Below, one piece after another: positions 9,309 through 18,865 of a DNA stretch of 64,000 nucleotides. Origin of the DNA: Sugiyamaella lignohabitans (taxonomy: Eukaryota > Ascomycota > Dipodascomycetes > Dipodascales > Trichomonascaceae); contig NC_031674.1 in the NCBI RefSeq assembly GCF_001640025.1, positions 744,001 through 808,000 of the forward strand, read 5' to 3'. The translations under genes and the position numbers were made by a program. The notes under the pieces were generated by a model, which was given only the letters and a program-made list of their open reading frames with translations, ran no database searches and had not been told where the DNA came from. The first letter of the stretch is position 1; every line of letters starts with the position of its first letter.

Positions 9309-9433
9309 ACATCCGACTTTTCAAACAGCGGATTACCCCAGAACTCATACCCCATACGATATGTTATCTATTTATAAAAGAGCAATAAAATACTTATCGT
9401 TCATGTCAGAGATCAATCCAGGAAATAGGAAAT

Positions 9434-10681
9434 ATGGTCAGCGTTAAGAACAAATTTAAGATTATTGTGTGCGGAGGTGGTCTTGGCGGATTGGGCTGTG
9501 CAATCGGCCTGGCTTTGAATGGACACCATGTAATTGTATTGGAGGCTGCTAGTGAAATCAACGAGGTTGGTGCAGGTATCCAGATCCCTCCCAACTGTGT
9601 TAAGGTGTTAAATGAGTACGGAGTTGCTGAAAAGCTGAAGAAATATGTCACCAAACCAGCCAATATCAACCTTAGAAGATATTCTACTGGAGAGATTCTC
9701 AATGCTACCAAGCTCGACCCTCATATGACAGAGACTTATGGATTCCCCTACTGGCTCATTCATCGAGCTGACTACCAGAGAGTACTTTGGGATTATGCAT
9801 TGTCTATTGGTGTAGCCATCAAAACTTGTAGTAGAATCGACTCTGTCGATGACGCTACTCATACTGTCAAGCTAGTTGATGGTACTACTTACACAGGAGA
9901 TCTTATTGTTGGAGCAGATGGTATCAGATCCAAAGTAAGAGACAGTGCTGTTGTTGACGAAGAAGTCGTTCTTCCAACTCCCTCAAGTAACTGTGCTTAC
10001 AGAGCTACAGTTCCCGCTGAAGAAATGTTGGCTGATCCAGTCATTGCACATTTGATGACCGATATTAATTCAAACTGTTGGATTGGTTATAGACGTCACG
10101 TCATGGCATATCCAATTAGAAATGGAAAGATGTACAATATTGTCATGTCCCACCCAGGACAGGCTGCTGTCGGTAAATGGGCTGAACCTGGTGATATCGA
10201 AGAAATGAAAAATCACTATAAAAATTTCGATCCAGTTGTTGTTCAGCTCTTGACACATGTCAAAACCGTTCTTAAGTGGGTACTGGCAGACCTCCCCACC
10301 CTGCCCAGATGGGTTTCAAAGTCTGGCCAAACTGTTCTCATTGGTGACGCAGCCCATGCCATGCTGCCATACTTGGCTCAAGGAGCTGCTCAAGCCATTG
10401 AAGACGGAGCATGCATTTCATCTCTTCTCAGCCAATGTGAGACTGAAAAGGATATTCCTGATGCCATGAGAAAATACGAAAAGAGACGTAAGCTTCGATG
10501 TGAAAAGATCCAGAGAGGTGCTCGTGATAATGGCTACATTTGGCATATGCCTGATGGTGAGGAGCAAGAGCAAAGAGACAGTGACATGAAGCTTCAACCT
10601 GCTGACAAGAAGAATCCTAATCAATGGAGTGATCCATTGTTTCAAAAATGGATGTTTGGCTGGGATGCCTTTCGCGATTAA
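9434..10681 (+). CDS. FAD monooxygenase, salicylate / 3-hydroxybenzoate 6-hydroxylase type
   Basis: A 415-residue group A flavoprotein hydroxylase. An N-terminal Rossmann dinucleotide motif (GGGLGGLG, residues 14-21) is followed by the strand ending in E37. A central DG motif reads GADGIRSKVRD, and the FAD-ribityl GD motif reads IGDAAHAMLPYLAQGAAQA near residue 300. In this setting the likely reaction is NAD(P)H-dependent hydroxylation of 3-hydroxybenzoate (or salicylate) to gentisate, feeding GDX1. C. parapsilosis uses MNX-type hydroxylases for this. No signal peptide is seen. The gene is divergent from the transporter, with operator-like sites between. Decarboxylating salicylate hydroxylase (to catechol) is the main alternative, but no catechol pathway gene is present. 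Confidence 0.9.
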   Translation: MVSVKNKFKIIVCGGGLGGLGCAIGLALNGHHVIVLEAASEINEVGAGIQIPPNCVKVLNEYGVAEKLKKYVTKPANINLRRYSTGEILNATKLDPHMTETYGFPYWLIHRADYQRVLWDYALSIGVAIKTCSRIDSVDDATHTVKLVDGTTYTGDLIVGADGIRSKVRDSAVVDEEVVLPTPSSNCAYRATVPAEEMLADPVIAHLMTDINSNCWIGYRRHVMAYPIRNGKMYNIVMSHPGQAAVGKWAEPGDIEEMKNHYKNFDPVVVQLLTHVKTVLKWVLADLPTLPRWVSKSGQTVLIGDAAHAMLPYLAQGAAQAIEDGACISSLLSQCETEKDIPDAMRKYEKRRKLRCEKIQRGARDNGYIWHMPDGEEQEQRDSDMKLQPADKKNPNQWSDPLFQKWMFGWDAFRD

Positions 10682-10828
10682 ATCTGTCGACTAGCTCAAT
10701 GTGATCCAGAAGATATTCCCCTATTGTTGATATTTTGTATAATTAGGTCTAGCATAATCTGTTAAATAATGTGATTTCTTTTTTTTTCTTAAACGGATGC
10801 ATATTGTGTATGAAGATGAGTACAATTT

Positions 10829-12262
10829 CTAAAGTCTAGAATACACTAAATTGTCTAATTGTCTAGTGTTGACATGCTGGGGGCCTAGCTCTTCAACAGA
10901 ATTTACACCCAACAATCTCATGCAAGTTTCAATTTCCTCCCTCAGAATTTGTATAGTTCTTTGTACTCCTTGTTCGCCATAACCGGCCAAACCGTATAAA
11001 GCGGCCCTACCGATTCCGACTTGTTTAGCTCCAAGACAAAGGGCTTTCACCACGTCAGTTCCGCGGCGAATACCTCCGTCTACATAAACCTCAATAGACG
11101 AAAATACCTCGGGGGCGTATTTGCGGATTTCTTGGAGAATCATCAGAGGTGGTTGAGATTGATCCATGGCTCTTCCACCATGGTTAGATAGTAATATTCC
11201 ATGAACAAGACCCTTGGGTGCCCATTGTGTAGCGGCTATCAGCGCATCCTCATATGTTTGAAGACCCTTTAAGATAATAGGCATGTCAGCAGGAATTTGT
11301 TTACGGAGCCAGTGAAGATCATCCCAAAGAAGTCTAGCAGAAGTGCCAGCAAATAAAGCTCTTCCAAGACCCTCTGAAGTCTCCGTTTTGGCAATACCTC
11401 CTGAGTTTTCTGAAAATGTCTTGCCATCATTAGCAACTCTCTCATCAGCTTCTCTCTTACCAGGAGTAGGAGCATCTAGAGTGAGCACGATAGCATGACA
11501 TCTGCCTGTAGCAATTACTTTTGACAGAACATTTTCCGATATTTTGCGGTCGTTCTGAACATATAATTGATAAAAGAATTTCTGGGTCGAAACAATTGGA
11601 TCACTAACAATATCTTCGAATTTCATGCTAGCATTGTTACTGATCATTTGTACGATTCCTTCTGAACCACACGCATGAGCGATACCCTTTTCACCTGACG
11701 GATGTGCTAGTCTTGCCATAGCGGCAGGACTCACAAACAGAGGCAGTGTGGTCACAAGACCCTGTATCTTGCTGACTGTAGAAACCGTCTCAACATCCTT
11801 GAAGATCCTTGGCCGTAACAAGACTTTTCTATAGACCTCGTTATTATAAACCTTTGTGACTAAATCATCAGAAGCTGAATAGTAATAAGCCCAGCCTTTA
11901 GCAGAGATAACCTTCTGAGCTGTTTTCTCGAAGTCATCTAAATTGAGCATGGCATCCAAAGCTGGCAATGCAACAGTTCCCAACTTGCTTTCATTAGAGG
12001 TCTCTGGAGTATCCTTGAGATTCTCAATATCTTCTACTTCACCAATATAAGCACTTGAACTAAGAGACTTCAAAGTGCCCTCTGGATGGATAATATCGAA
12101 TTCTTCAGTAGCATCTTTTCCTGCTACCCGCAGAATAGCCTTCTGACCCCCTGGATGACGACTCAAAAAGTCCGTAACATCATACACTTTTCCGTGAAGT
12201 ACAACCCAGCACGACTCTTTAGTTGTGTGTTTCTTAATCTCTTCAGCCAGAACTTTAACCAT
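10829..12262 (-). CDS. flavocytochrome b2-like FMN 2-hydroxyacid dehydrogenase
   Basis: A 477-residue fusion of cytochrome b5 (residues 1-77, heme ligands H36 in HPGG and H59) and an FMN-dependent alpha-hydroxyacid dehydrogenase domain. Key residues are the YYY near 126-128, the LKG lysine K332, the catalytic base H361 and substrate arginine R364 in SNHGGR, and the DGGIRRGTDV and GIGRAALYG FMN-phosphate segments. Such enzymes oxidise L-lactate or L-mandelate-like acids and pass electrons to cytochrome c. The protein starts directly at the b5 domain, without the long bipartite presequence of mitochondrial Cyb2, so location is uncertain. It is convergent with the hydroxylase gene (147 bp spacer). 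Its promoter has no CGG-N9-CCG site, so cluster membership is doubtful. Confidence 0.88.
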   Translation of the reverse strand: MVKVLAEEIKKHTTKESCWVVLHGKVYDVTDFLSRHPGGQKAILRVAGKDATEEFDIIHPEGTLKSLSSSAYIGEVEDIENLKDTPETSNESKLGTVALPALDAMLNLDDFEKTAQKVISAKGWAYYYSASDDLVTKVYNNEVYRKVLLRPRIFKDVETVSTVSKIQGLVTTLPLFVSPAAMARLAHPSGEKGIAHACGSEGIVQMISNNASMKFEDIVSDPIVSTQKFFYQLYVQNDRKISENVLSKVIATGRCHAIVLTLDAPTPGKREADERVANDGKTFSENSGGIAKTETSEGLGRALFAGTSARLLWDDLHWLRKQIPADMPIILKGLQTYEDALIAATQWAPKGLVHGILLSNHGGRAMDQSQPPLMILQEIRKYAPEVFSSIEVYVDGGIRRGTDVVKALCLGAKQVGIGRAALYGLAGYGEQGVQRTIQILREEIETCMRLLGVNSVEELGPQHVNTRQLDNLVYSRL

Positions 12263-12505
12263 CTCTAAAATGTGACCCTAGAAACAAAAATACTGGATCC
12301 AAGACAATTACCATCCGCAAATTTCGAGTTCGATAAACTTGACTGTACCCCCACATTCACCCACTCTTCACCTCCTCTATCAGTAACTGTATTACTGTAA
12401 GAAATATGCAGCTTCACATTGGCTCACTGTGTACCCCCACTCAATACTTCCGCTGAAACTCTTCACTTGTGGTTCTTCAACGGGTTCGAATCTTCTATCC
12501 TGGTC

Positions 12506-12570
12506 TGCCTCCGGCGGCTGGAGCTCTGCCCCAGACCCCGTGGTGCTCGCTCCGCGAGCATTCGCGAGCC
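12506..12570 (+). repeat. GC foldback arm, solo, degenerate end
   Basis: The arm starts TGCCTCCGGCGGCTGGAGC (one change from consensus). The terminal hairpin is altered to CTCGCTCCGCGAGC. It lies upstream of the b2-like gene. Confidence 0.85.
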
Positions 12571-12991
12571 TCAAGCACTTCCTCTCTCACATTCCATTCC
12601 GGATCTTACAGCTCTTTAACCAGTCCGAGAAATAGATCTGTTCTGAACAATTCTCGCATCCAGATCCCAGATCCTTATTCCAACATACACTAACAGTGAC
12701 AGTAACCTTCTCCTTTCTAAAATGCATGATCAATCAAACTGTACAGAGCTGAGCCCTAACACCAAATCAAATCAAACATACTAAAGCAATATACTCAGAT
12801 CTTGGATCTTTATTATTCTTTCTACTATACAGTATACAGCGGAACGACGCCTCCACAAAATAAAACTATAGTCAATGGAACTTGTCAGACAGCCATACAC
12901 ACCCACCCAATATAACTCTTCCGAGGAAGCACATATAGAGGGTCAAGATCATCGCTCCTCTCGGGATTCTAGTGTACTAATTATCCAATAG

Positions 12992-13213
12992 CAACCGAGA
13001 TCTTTCTATATCCGAAGATACAAAAAAGGTATCTCGGCGCCTAAATAACAATAACAAAACAATCGCAATTGAGAGGCTTCGCAAGAAGGTAAAGTCCGAA
13101 GACAGTAACCTAACAAACATATTTCTCACTCTAGGGTGTGCAGGTATCTATCTCATCAACCAAGTTGGATTCTGTGGCTCTTTAGAAGAGCTCAAAGAAG
13201 GACGTGACCTATA
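12992..13213 (+). CDS. possible terminal exon of an unidentified small membrane protein
   Basis: An open frame of about 73 codons without any Met, ending in TAG at 13211-13213. It is preceded by TACTAAT, then ten bases ending CAATAG, which matches the branch-to-acceptor geometry of other introns here. The peptide has a Lys/Arg-rich stretch (IERLRKKVKSED), then a hydrophobic segment (NIFLTLGCAGIYLINQVGF), and ends LKEGRDL. A short ORF starting at ATG 12875 (MELVRQPYTP...) ends at the TAG within this acceptor and is in another frame. An in-frame join needs an AG acceptor further into the exon. The first exon is not settled and no function is recognised. Confidence 0.35.
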
Positions 13214-13416
13214 GATATGATCCTATGAAGTACGTCGTCAATAAGGAAAAAAAAGAAGAAAAACACAAATGGTGCGGACTCTGCCCCATATTTATATCCC
13301 ATCCGGATCTGTGGGCTAGGGTCCATCTCGTGAAAAGTTTGTGCATTCAGTGAGTAACCTGCATACACCCGCAGAAAGTCACGAGACTGCGGTGAGGGAC
13401 CACTGGGACGGAGGCT

Positions 13417-13692
13417 TGCCTCCGGCGGCTGGGGCTCCGCCCCAGACCCTGGTTGCTCCTCTCGCTTCGCTCGAGTCGGGCGTGGCGTCCCCTCGTAGCC
13501 TGGGGAATCGAATTGGCCGTGGATCATGTAGGTCACGTGACCTGAACACCGCGTCAAGTTTTAGCCGGTAGAACAGGGCCCATGGCCCCACGATTCCACC
13601 CAACAAACCACGCTACGCCATCCTCACGCCCGATTCGAGCGAAGCGAGAAGAGCAACCAGGGTCTGGGGCGGAGCTCCAGCCGCCGGAGGCA
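13417..13692. repeat. inverted pair of GC foldback arms with a 153 bp insert
   Basis: A plus arm at 13417-13478 and a minus arm at 13632-13692, both with type B ends and both extended by GGGCGTGG-like flanks. The insert is longer than in the standard composite. It includes an AT-richer segment with no ORF of note. Confidence 0.85.
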
Positions 13693-13885
13693 CACCCCAG
13701 TCACCTGACATAGGGTTAGGACTCACAGACCAGAGTCGGTCACAAAAGTATTTCCGGAATAGGAAGGTGTGGTGCCAAAGGCACTCACAATGCATTGCCT
13801 AATTGGGAGGATGAAAAATAGACCCACTCACACAGATGAGTGGATCCCTTACCCTCACGATACACTGTCTTTGAGGTGCACTTAG

Positions 13886-14829
<944 letters not shown>

Positions 14830-14902
14830 ATTAATATGAAACATGTGTAGGATAATGAAATGAATAAAAAGTTAAAAATAGACAAGACTTTGAAACTTGA
14901 CC

Positions 14903-14958
14903 TGCCTCCTGCGGCTGGGGCTCCGCCCCAGACCCTGGTTGCTCCTGCTTCGCAGGAG
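14903..14958 (+). repeat. GC foldback arm, solo, type A end
   Basis: It begins 74 bp after the RPL33 stop codon. The CCGGCGG segment is changed to CCTGCGG. Confidence 0.88.
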
Positions 14959-15428
14959 GTTTGGGGTCAAGGTATTGAGTGTGCGAGATTAAGTAGGGCA
15001 TGAGTTAGAGCCAGACAGAGACAAGAGACTAGTGACATCTCTCATCTTCATCCATGGTCGCATTTGCAACTGTATCGATAGCAATGGCCTGAGCCGTGCC
15101 TATCTTTCACACCTTGATCCTCTCCACTCACTCACTGACTTATAAAAAAGTCGACATACCAGACTTTTTGTTCGGTACCAAATTAGCCTTAAAAACAAGG
15201 ACAACCCCGTGTTATTCTTTTGCTATAGTAATTGCTCAAATACTGATTCCTTCACATACCACAACAACCAGCGTCCATACCTCCCTGGATCCACGCCTCG
15301 CACGCCGCACCGCCGCAGAGAGTGTCCAATCATGCGGTTGAGAAGTAATGCAAAATATATCATTTCGAGACCGACAGACTGGAGAGAGAACTAGCAGTAC
15401 ACCGACCAGATCACAACAATACTCCGCA

Positions 15429-16277
15429 ATGATTCCTTTTGAGGCCCTGTTGCCATATGGCGTTATCTTTACTGTAAGTCCCATAGGTCCCACCCCCTGA
15501 ATGAACTGTTTTGGTGGGCCCTGGCTGGGGGCAGGACTGCCTCCGGCGGCTGGGGCTCCGCCCCAGGCCCTGGTTGCTCCTGCTTCGCAGGAGATGGATA
15601 GGATCGTGATAATGTTATCGCCACGTCCGACTCGAGCGTAGCGAGAGTAGTAACCAGGGGTCTGGGGTGGAGCCCCAGCCGCCGGAGGCAGACCACCCTT
15701 AGCGGCAGTTGGACGACCCCCTGGGGGTTCGTGGATATGAACTAACGAGGTTTTAAGCTGTTTGCTGTTGGCGGAGGTGGTCTCAGTGTCATTCACAACG
15801 CCCGTAATGGAGGCAAGCGAGACAGGACGCGTCTCGATCAATGGGAGAGACAATGTAAGAAACCATCCAAGCTTCCAATCAACCAGTGAATTCCATCACT
15901 TTAGAGTCTGTCTTTAGTTAGTGGATAATTCCTGTTTACGAGCAAGGGAAGAAATGGAGTCAGAAGCAGTATCTCAGTTTTTAGAGAAAGTAAGGGACCT
16001 TCGCGATGGCCTGGTACTAACAGTGGTGCAGTGATGGAGAGAGATTTCAGATTGACAGGCGAGTTCCGTGCCCAATCGGACAAGCCAATTGCTCCCGAGG
16101 CTTTTAAGACCAACTCAATTTGGAAGGTAAGTGTGATTTGGGTGCCGGACTGCCTCCGGCGGCTGGGGCTCCGCCCCAGACCCTGGTTGCTCCTCTCGCT
16201 TCGCTCGAGTCCGGCGTGGGGGTTGGTGAGATGGGATTGTGTGATACTAACAAGTGCAGTTCCAAAAGTCCGTTTAA
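15429..16277 (+). CDS. NDUFA1: complex I subunit NDUFA1/NIMM (MWFE)
   Basis: A small four-exon gene: 15429-15473, 15758-15854, 16032-16126, 16260-16277, giving 84 residues. The protein begins MIPFEALLPYGVIFT, has a membrane segment followed by RNGGKRDRTRLDQWERQ, then MERDFRLTGEFRAQSDKP, matching fungal NDUFA1 proteins (PFEALLPYG, DQWDRQMMDRDRRLTG). It is an accessory membrane-arm subunit of mitochondrial NADH:ubiquinone oxidoreductase. Introns of 284, 177 and 133 bp have donors GTAAGT, GTAAGA and GTAAGT, CTAAC branch sites, and acceptors TTAAG, TGCAG and TGCAG. Intron 1 carries a complete GC foldback element and intron 3 a solo arm. Exons are so short that no long ORF marks the gene. Confidence 0.92.
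15538..15690. repeat. GC foldback composite element in intron 1 of NDUFA1
   Basis: A type A arm at 15538-15593, a 35 bp spacer, and an inverted type B arm at 15629-15690. It begins 64 bp after the donor and ends 67 bp before the acceptor, so the splice sites are outside it. Confidence 0.9.
16151..16211 (+). repeat. GC foldback arm in intron 3 of NDUFA1
   Basis: A type B arm that fills almost half of the 133 bp intron, leaving 24 bp on the donor side and 48 bp on the acceptor side. Confidence 0.9.
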
Positions 16278-16581
16278 AGACGCATTGTTCTAGCATTTAT
16301 ATATTAAACTGTGAAATAAACTGTTCTTCGAGACACGGTCCTCAATGGAGGTGCATCTCAAAACTCTTCCTGCTGGCCAGCCAGTAACTGAAATTCTTTA
16401 TTATCAGAAGCTCAGTTGATAGGTCTACTAATCCATAGAAACGAACTGTAAATATTTTTGGCTCCAGGAAGCGAATTTTTCAACCCCCTGAGACCCCAAC
16501 GAGTTATGTCATTCGATATGTTCCATATCCCATCCCATGCTGGTCAGTCGCAACCCCAAAACAGACACGGGCCCCACGCCC

Positions 16582-16642
16582 GACTCGAGCGAAGCGAGAG
16601 GAGCAACCAGGGTCTGGGGCGGAGCCCCAGCCGCCGGAGGCA
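16582..16642 (-). repeat. GC foldback arm, solo, upstream of the WD40 gene
   Basis: A type B arm between the NDUFA1 gene and the WD40 gene. The WD40 start is preceded by a possible 3' splice site (TGTACAG ending at 16830), so this arm could lie in a 5' UTR intron. That is not established. Confidence 0.85.
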
Positions 16643-16840
16643 GTCTCGCTCCCCAAGTAAGACCCTGCGTCTGGCTCCAGGACCCTGCATGAGCCGTGCC
16701 GAGCTGGCAAGCGCATGTGCCAATTTGCGGTGATCATTATTGGTAATCCACGACGGCCATAATCTTGGACGCGGTTATTTTTGTAAGAGCAATTGCCAGT
16801 GGACAGGCTGGCTTGTGTCTTTGTGTACAGTTTGACGAGC

Positions 16841-18797
16841 ATGGGACACGCAGTGGCATCCACGGCCCGGGCCGATGCTCTTGTCGCCAAGTATCTCAGG
16901 GAGAGAGGGTATACCAAAGTAGGTAAACTCAGGGGGATGGCGGTGGTGCCTCCGGCCGCTGGGGCTCCGCCCCAGACCCCGTGGCTCCTGCTTCGCAGGA
17001 GTTTGCTGGGACCGTGGCGAGTGTTAGATGGTGGGAGTGGTGTTGGTTCGTGGTGTGCTAACGGTGCTAGGCATTGGAGGGTCTTTACAAAGATTTAGGT
17101 GTTCAGAGTGTAGATGAAAGCGATGAGGTGGCTTCGCTGGAAAAGTATGTTGTGATTGTTACTGTGCTTCTGTTACTGTTATTATTGTTGTTTATAATGT
17201 GAAGTGAGAGTGAGATGCTTGTGATAAGAAGAGTGACTAACTGGTTAGGTTGATAGCAGCTCATCTGGGAATTGGCCCCAAGTTCAGGGGTTCAGATGGC
17301 GCAATTACGAACTTGCCGCCAGAAATGTTGTTTAGCGGACTAAAACAGGGTGTGGCTTTAAGCAAAATTACTACTGGAGCTATGGTGCTCAATGTCATGA
17401 TCTGGGAGGGATCCAAGCAGGCGTCCTCTTTTGGTTCCAACTCCGGTTCAAGTGCTGCTTCCAGTCTGACGTCGAGTGTTGGTTCTGGTTATACATCGAC
17501 TTCGGGCTCGAGAACTGTATCAAGTTCAGGTTCGGTCTCTTCAGGTTCCGATTTGAGCACTTTATCTCCAGACTCATCAGCTGCTACAGGTTCGAAAGCT
17601 ATTGAGAGTGGGAATTTAGAGCTGCCTCCTCTTAGTACAGGAAACTCAACAGCCATTGTATCGTGTGCCGATAAAAGCATTCGCTTTTATTCATTGACGA
17701 GTGGTAAATTGATTCGAACTATTAAAGGACTTCATGGTAGTTCGGCAGTGAGGTTTATTCGCCGACTCAGCAACACTCATTTAATCACTGCTGGTCTCGA
17801 CGGACGTCTGATTGTATCGAATTTTACCACCGGCGAGGTCAGCGCTATATTTCGAGCTCATAGTTCGTATATCACCAGTCTCGATGTGTGGGGAGGATAT
17901 GTTGTCTCGACAGGTTTCGACAAGATTGTAAATGTGTTCAAGATCATCGATGAAAGTGGAGCTCTCAAGAACATGGCTTCTGTCAAACTCGATGTGTGTC
18001 CTACTGGCGCCAAAATCGTAGCTCTTGACCCTTCTAATAATGACATTATCGAAAAAGAGTCTATGGACGATACCTTGCGAGAAAGTTCGCCATCCTCTCC
18101 CGGTCATACTTTCAAAGAGGGGTTCATTCCAGCTGTCATTCTGTGTAAACAGGATACCACATACATGTTTTTCTACTCACTGCACTCGCTCCGACTACTA
18201 AACAAAGTCAATCTATGCGATGCCGACTACGGTTCGGACTCGTTCACACCACTGGACATCGCGGTCGACGAACAGCGTCTCCGCTACGCCGTGGCCACGA
18301 ACCACGTCCCCTACATGCGAATCATCACCGGCTTCGTGGGCAAAACAACCATCGTCAACAACCTGGCGGTGTTCTCTCCCCAGGACCAGTACTCGGCACC
18401 CCAGCTGGTGTGGAGCAAGAGTGGAAAGGTGAGTTGAAAGAGTGTGCCTCCGGCGGCTGGGGCTCCGCCCCAGACCCTGGTTGCTCCTGCTTCGCAGGAG
18501 ATTGCGGCCACCGTCGACGAAACGACTCGAGCGTAGCGAGAGGAGCAGCCAGGGTCTGGGGCGGAGCCCCAGCCGCCGGAGGCACACTGTCACGAACCAG
18601 TGTACTAACAAGTGTAGGGATTATGGGTGTCTGGAGACGATGGAGTGCTGCGAGGTGTTCAGGTGATCGATGGGTCGGTTATTAGCGAGCTCAAGGGCCA
18701 CAGTCAGAAGATACGGTCGCTGGCTGCTGCCGAGGTCGACGGAAGAGAAGTGGTCGTCACGGGCAGTCCCGACAGCTCGGTGGTTATCTGGGGTTGA
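16841..18797 (+). CDS. LisH and WD40 repeat protein
   Basis: Four exons (16841-16918, 17071-17144, 17249-18428, 18618-18797) encode 503 residues. A LisH-like motif lies near residues 13-36 (ADALVAKYLRERGYTK joined to ALEGLYKDLG across intron 1). Then come a linker, a Ser/Gly-rich low-complexity stretch at about 105-160, and WD40 blades (CADKSIRFYSLTSGKLIRTI, AGLDGRLIVSNFTTGEV, STGFDKIVNVFKI). The terminal exon supplies the last blade, ending GSPDSSVVIWG. Donors are GTAGGT, GTATGT and GTGAGT; each acceptor is 7-8 bases after CTAAC. Intron 1 contains a solo foldback arm and intron 3 a full composite. I do not recognise the orthologue; a scaffold or ubiquitin-ligase role is only suggested by LisH plus WD40. 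Confidence 0.87.
16947..17001 (+). repeat. GC foldback arm in intron 1 of the WD40 gene
   Basis: A type A arm starting 28 bp after the donor. It is followed by TTGCTGGGACCGTGG, the first part of the composite spacer, so this is probably a composite that lost its second arm. Confidence 0.88.
18445..18584. repeat. GC foldback composite in intron 3 of the WD40 gene
   Basis: A type A arm at 18445-18500, a 23 bp spacer and a type B arm at 18524-18584. It occupies 140 of the 189 intron bases, leaving 16 bp to the donor and 33 bp to the acceptor. Confidence 0.9.
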
Positions 18798-18865
18798 TGA
18801 CGACGGCAATGACGACGGCAGTTTGTTACACGAACCTTTCATAAATATTTAGATAGCTGTCTATT

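Noticed and set aside
12479..12492. tRNA-like T-loop GGGTTCGAATC
   Set aside because: No A box, anticodon arm or acceptor stem can be built around it on either strand.
12981..12998. Antizyme-like +1 frameshift at the TAG
   Set aside because: The two frames overlap in the right sense, but the downstream frame is far too short for antizyme and shows none of its conserved residues. A splice site explains the sequence better.
15429..15473. CTG-to-serine code
   Set aside because: CTG falls at the conserved leucine of EALLPYG in NDUFA1 and at many hydrophobic helix positions elsewhere, so the standard code fits.
15236..15853. Minus-strand ORF of 205 codons over the NDUFA1 locus
   Set aside because: Its middle consists of translated foldback arms (peptides such as PPAAGAPPQT and GGAPAAGG), and the remainder is antisense to NDUFA1 exons.
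16441..16560. An additional first coding exon for the WD40 gene at ATG 16507
   Set aside because: Splicing from its possible donor to the acceptor before 16831 gives an immediate stop. The ATG at 16841 is sufficient.
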